The position numbers and the translations under genes were made by a program. A stretch of DNA of 7,706 nt from Actinomycetota bacterium (GTDB lineage Bacteria; Actinomycetota; Thermoleophilia; RBG-16-64-13): assembly GCA_003157225.1 (NCBI GenBank), contig PMIZ01000438.1:1-7706 (forward strand). Reading direction: 5' to 3'. Shown piece after piece: positions 4,853-7,706 of the stretch; position 1 is the first letter of the stretch; each line of letters opens with the position of its first letter. Under the pieces are notes generated by a model, which saw only the letters and a program-made list of their open reading frames with translations, was not told where the DNA came from and searched no databases.

Positions 4853-7039
4853 ATGAGCCCCGGCGGTTCCCGACCCCCCTTCTTCGCCGTCATGGCGGTC
4901 GCACTGGCCATCGTGGTCGGCGCGTCGGCCGCGGGTGTTTGGCAGGCAGGCAGCGCCTCCGCGGCCTCTGCTTCCGGCACGGCTCTCTCCATCACCATCG
5001 ACCACGCACTCAGTCTCACCACCGAGAGCGTGGCTGTCACAGTCACCGGCGAGATCCCGGGGTCCCTCATAGGCGCCAAACTCGTGGTGAGGATCGAAGG
5101 ACCCGCCCAGCTCTCCCAGATCACGGCGAAGAGCGCCGCTCTTCCTGAGGCCGGCAAACTCGTGCGGACGCTCGGCCCGACGTCGACCGCGACCGTGACC
5201 ACGGCGGGATCGGCGGCGGGGGCTCCGTCTTCCACCGCTGGCTCCACCACCACGTCGACCACCACCACGGCCCTCGCCAGGAACAGCTCGCTGGATGATC
5301 TGCAAGCAGGCCGGCTGAACGAGACCGTCGCGCTTCCGCCCGGCACCCCCGCCGCTGCCGGTGCTTACCTGCTGGTGGCCGAAATCAAGTCGGGCAGCGA
5401 CGTGTTGGCCAGTGGGCAGACCTGGGTGGGCAAGGCCGCGCCTCGCGCAACGCCGCTCGACGTCGCCTTCGTCTGGCCGGTATCACTCGGCGTCCACCGA
5501 GACACCGCGGGCGTCTTCTACGACAATGTCTTGGAGCAGGCCGTCTCCAGCGGGGAGGGCGAGGGCAGTCTCCGCTCTTTGCTTGACGTCGGTCAGCGTC
5601 TCCCCAGCTGGAATCTCACCCTCGCCATCGAGCCGTTGCTGCTGACGCAGCTTCGCGACATGGCCGACGGCTACACACTCCTGGAGGCGTCTGGGAAGCA
5701 GGTGGCCGTCAGTTCCGACGATCCACGGGCGCAGAACGCGGAAGCGGTGCTCGCTGGGCTTAAGGACTTGGCCTCTCGGAAGTCGGTCGAGGTGGCGGTG
5801 AGCCCCTATTCGGGAGCAGACCTGGGGGTTCTTGCCGCCGAGGGCTGGCGGGATGGTTTCGAGCAGATCCAGATTGGCAAAGAAGAGCTGCAGCAGACTC
5901 TGGCTCTCGGCGCGACGCTGGCGGGCGCCTATTCTCCCGATCTGAGCCTGACCTCCGATAGCCTTGCCTGCTACGCCGACGCTTCGATCGATCACGTCGT
6001 TGTGAGCGACTCGCTCGCCAGGCTGCTGACCGAGTCGGTCGACGCCGGAACCGTGGCCGTGAGAGCGCGGGACGTCAAGAACGACCGGGTCACGCTGGTG
6101 CTGGCGAGCGGCACCTTGAGCTCCGTCATGGCTGCGCCTTGGGACGCGGGAGTGTTCTTCGCGAGCCTGGCCGCCGAGCTTGCCTCGACCCCGCGTGACG
6201 CGATAGTGATAACGCCTAGCGCGCAGTTCACTATCCCGCCGTCATCCTACCTGGAGACCATCGGAGAGACGCTGTCGGGGTTGGACTGGGTCAGGACTCA
6301 GACGCTCACCGAACTCCTCCGAGCCCACTCCCCCAGCACCCGTCCTGTCATGCTGAACGCGAATCCGGGGACATCACATGGCTACGTCGAGGGCGCTCTG
6401 CTGGAGAGCATCCGGGCTGCGCACGCCGCGGTCACGGATCTGGCTTCGGTAGCGGACTCTACGCGTGCCCAGGTCGAGACTGCACGCCGGCTGCTGTACG
6501 TCGCCGAGAGCCGCTGGTGGTGGAGGCCGCAGACCACCCCCGAAGAGGCCACCATCGGTCTGCATTTTGCCGAGCAGGCGCGGCAGCTGGCCCAGGCGGA
6601 ACTGGACAAGTTGCGCTTCGCGGGAGCGAGTTCCGGCACCGTGACCGGGCGGAAGGGCACGGTGACCTTGACTTTGGAGAACAAGGCGGACTACGCGGTC
6701 ACCGCTGCGTTACGACTGGGTGGAACAGGCGTGACCTTGCCCGATGGAGGGACGATGAAGGTCGAGCTTCCGCCCGGCCGGACCCAGGTCGCGGTGAAGG
6801 TGGTCAATGCCGACGGCCCCCACAAGCTTGACGTACAGCTCGTCGCGGGCACGAGCGTTCTGGACGAGCTGAGCCAGCCCCTCCGGTTCATCACCTTCGG
6901 TACGATCCTGCCCGCTATCGTGGTGGCCGGGTTTGGCATTCTGGCCGGGCTCTACTTCCTGGCACGGCATTTCCTGCGACGCCGCCGCCCGGCCGCCCGG
7001 GCCGGCAGCGGTCCGGCTCCCCCACCGGCAGCCGCCTGA
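4853..7039 (+). CDS. Large exported protein with C-terminal membrane anchor, resembling DUF6049
   Basis: 728 residues of unknown function. An N-terminal hydrophobic segment (FFAVMAVALAIVVGASAAG) ends in an Ala-rich stretch that could be a signal-peptidase site. A beta-rich region with a Thr/Ser linker at about 126-142 follows, then an alpha/beta domain from about 201 (DVAFVWPVSL, later LAIEPLLLTQLRDMADGY). A helical stretch with possible coiled coil at about 523-557 ends in AESRWWW. After an Ig-like beta region (GTVTLTLENKADYAV) come a membrane helix at about 685-704 and a basic, Pro/Ala-rich tail. This order and the WP...D...EP/DP pattern recall actinobacterial DUF6049 proteins, usually encoded beside murJ; the helical part also recalls GH57-type C-terminal regions. 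Start 4853 is chosen over 4835 because of TACACT upstream. Topology is fairly sure: bulk outside, short tail inside. The family assignment is from memory. Confidence 0.8.
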   Translation: MSPGGSRPPFFAVMAVALAIVVGASAAGVWQAGSASAASASGTALSITIDHALSLTTESVAVTVTGEIPGSLIGAKLVVRIEGPAQLSQITAKSAALPEAGKLVRTLGPTSTATVTTAGSAAGAPSSTAGSTTTSTTTTALARNSSLDDLQAGRLNETVALPPGTPAAAGAYLLVAEIKSGSDVLASGQTWVGKAAPRATPLDVAFVWPVSLGVHRDTAGVFYDNVLEQAVSSGEGEGSLRSLLDVGQRLPSWNLTLAIEPLLLTQLRDMADGYTLLEASGKQVAVSSDDPRAQNAEAVLAGLKDLASRKSVEVAVSPYSGADLGVLAAEGWRDGFEQIQIGKEELQQTLALGATLAGAYSPDLSLTSDSLACYADASIDHVVVSDSLARLLTESVDAGTVAVRARDVKNDRVTLVLASGTLSSVMAAPWDAGVFFASLAAELASTPRDAIVITPSAQFTIPPSSYLETIGETLSGLDWVRTQTLTELLRAHSPSTRPVMLNANPGTSHGYVEGALLESIRAAHAAVTDLASVADSTRAQVETARRLLYVAESRWWWRPQTTPEEATIGLHFAEQARQLAQAELDKLRFAGASSGTVTGRKGTVTLTLENKADYAVTAALRLGGTGVTLPDGGTMKVELPPGRTQVAVKVVNADGPHKLDVQLVAGTSVLDELSQPLRFITFGTILPAIVVAGFGILAGLYFLARHFLRRRRPAARAGSGPAPPPAAA

Positions 7040-7064
7040 CGACCCGCGGGCTCTCGCCTGGTCC

Positions 7065-7081
7065 GCGTCTCTCGACGACGC
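7065..7081. terminator. Weak hairpin between convergent genes
   Basis: GCGTC (7065-7069) and GACGC (7077-7081) form a 5-bp stem with a 7-nt loop in the 46-bp gap between two gene ends. No T run follows on either strand. Position is the main support for a bidirectional terminator. Confidence 0.25.
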
Positions 7082-7085
7082 CGGC

Positions 7086-7706
7086 CTACTGACCGATGAT
7101 CACTCGTTCGTCCATGGGCACGTAGTCACGCGGCCCGCTGCCTATGTAGATCTGGCGGGGACGGTAGAGAGCGGCCCCTGCGTCGCTCACTTCTTTCCAG
7201 TTGGCGATCCACCCGGGCATCCTGCCCATGGCGAATATCACCGTGAACATGTTCACCGGGATGCCCATGGCGCGCAGGATCACGCCCGAGTAGAAGTCCA
7301 CGTTGGGGTATAGGCGCCGTCCGATGAAGTACGGATCGCTGAGAGCGATCTCCTCGAGCCGCTTGGCGATCTCGAGTAGAGGGTCGGTTCCCTTGAGTTT
7401 GTGGAGCAGCTTGTCGGCGAGCTCCTTCATGATGCTGGCCCGCGGATCGTAGTTCTTGTAGACACGGTGCCCGAAGCCCATGAGTCGGAGCGGCGAGTTC
7501 TTGTCCTTCACCTGGGCGATGTAGTCGTTGAGGTCCACGTTGTTGTCGTGCAGGTACTGCAGCATCTCCACGACCGCCGCGTTGGCTCCACCGTGGAGAG
7601 GGCCCCAGAGTGCGCACACACCTGCCGCGCAGCTCGCGAACATGTTGGCGCCCGACGAGGCCACCATCCGGACTGTGCTGGAAGAGCAGTTCTGCTCGTG
7701 GTCGGC
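7086..7706 (-). CDS. gltA: Citrate synthase, C-terminal half (N-terminus beyond window)
   Basis: Condenses acetyl-CoA and oxaloacetate to citrate at entry to the TCA cycle in the cytoplasm. 206 residues are visible, starting at [14 protein letters not shown], so about half of a normal 400-430-residue enzyme is present. All three catalytic residues known from E. coli GltA are recognisable: His in GPLHGGAN (codon 7593-7595), His in GFGHRVYKN (7467-7469) and Asp in NVDFYSG (7296-7298). RPRQIY, with an Arg expected near the citrate site, is also present. The wording is close to the type II, GltA-like group. The frame is intact to the TAG at 7086. It converges with the exported protein gene, with 46 bp between the stops; its promoter is outside the window. 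Confidence 0.97.
   Translation of the reverse strand, partial: ADHEQNCSSSTVRMVASSGANMFASCAAGVCALWGPLHGGANAAVVEMLQYLHDNNVDLNDYIAQVKDKNSPLRLMGFGHRVYKNYDPRASIMKELADKLLHKLKGTDPLLEIAKRLEEIALSDPYFIGRRLYPNVDFYSGVILRAMGIPVNMFTVIFAMGRMPGWIANWKEVSDAGAALYRPRQIYIGSGPRDYVPMDERVIIGQ

Overview
The window looks like a piece of a high-GC Gram-positive chromosome, most likely from the Actinomycetota. The evidence is strong G/C bias at third codon positions, lipoprotein signal peptides followed by Thr-rich linkers, and a large exported protein resembling the actinobacterial DUF6049 family. The exact lineage cannot be fixed from sequence reading alone.

Layout. The left part (1-3025) is on the minus strand and concerns amino-acid-type ABC uptake. 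Reading along that strand, it holds a family-3 substrate-binding lipoprotein (3025-2108), a roughly 340 bp hairpin-rich non-coding stretch, a second family-3 substrate-binding lipoprotein with a strong Shine-Dalgarno (1769-717), and a HisM/GlnP-type permease (665-1) that leaves the window before its C-terminus. The ATPase is not seen. From 3160 the strand switches to plus: a radical SAM protein of the AmmeMemoRadiSam type (AmrS-like, 3160-4245), a small RsbW-like GHKL/HATPase protein (4294-4764), and a 728-residue exported protein with a C-terminal membrane anchor (4853-7039). A convergent, partial citrate synthase gene (gltA, minus, 7086 to beyond 7706) closes the window; its catalytic residues are visible and its N-terminal half is outside.

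How the genes relate. The transporter genes form one functional unit: lipid-anchored binding proteins deliver solute to the membrane permease. The plus-strand genes have no obvious shared pathway. They do share a promoter layout: each has a TANNNT hexamer 6-10 nt before its start codon and no Shine-Dalgarno, which suggests leaderless or near-leaderless mRNAs, while the minus-strand binding protein at 1769 has a classical AGGAGG.

Points worth a second look: the repeated leaderless layout; a binding protein that has Leu where the family's ligand-binding Arg should be; a GHKL protein whose N-box has lost its Asn; a perfect 7-bp dyad in the divergent region between the transporter and amrS; and a cluster of hairpins, one with a terminator-like T tail on the plus strand, between the two binding-protein genes. 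I found no CRISPR array, tRNA, rRNA, insertion sequence or defence system.
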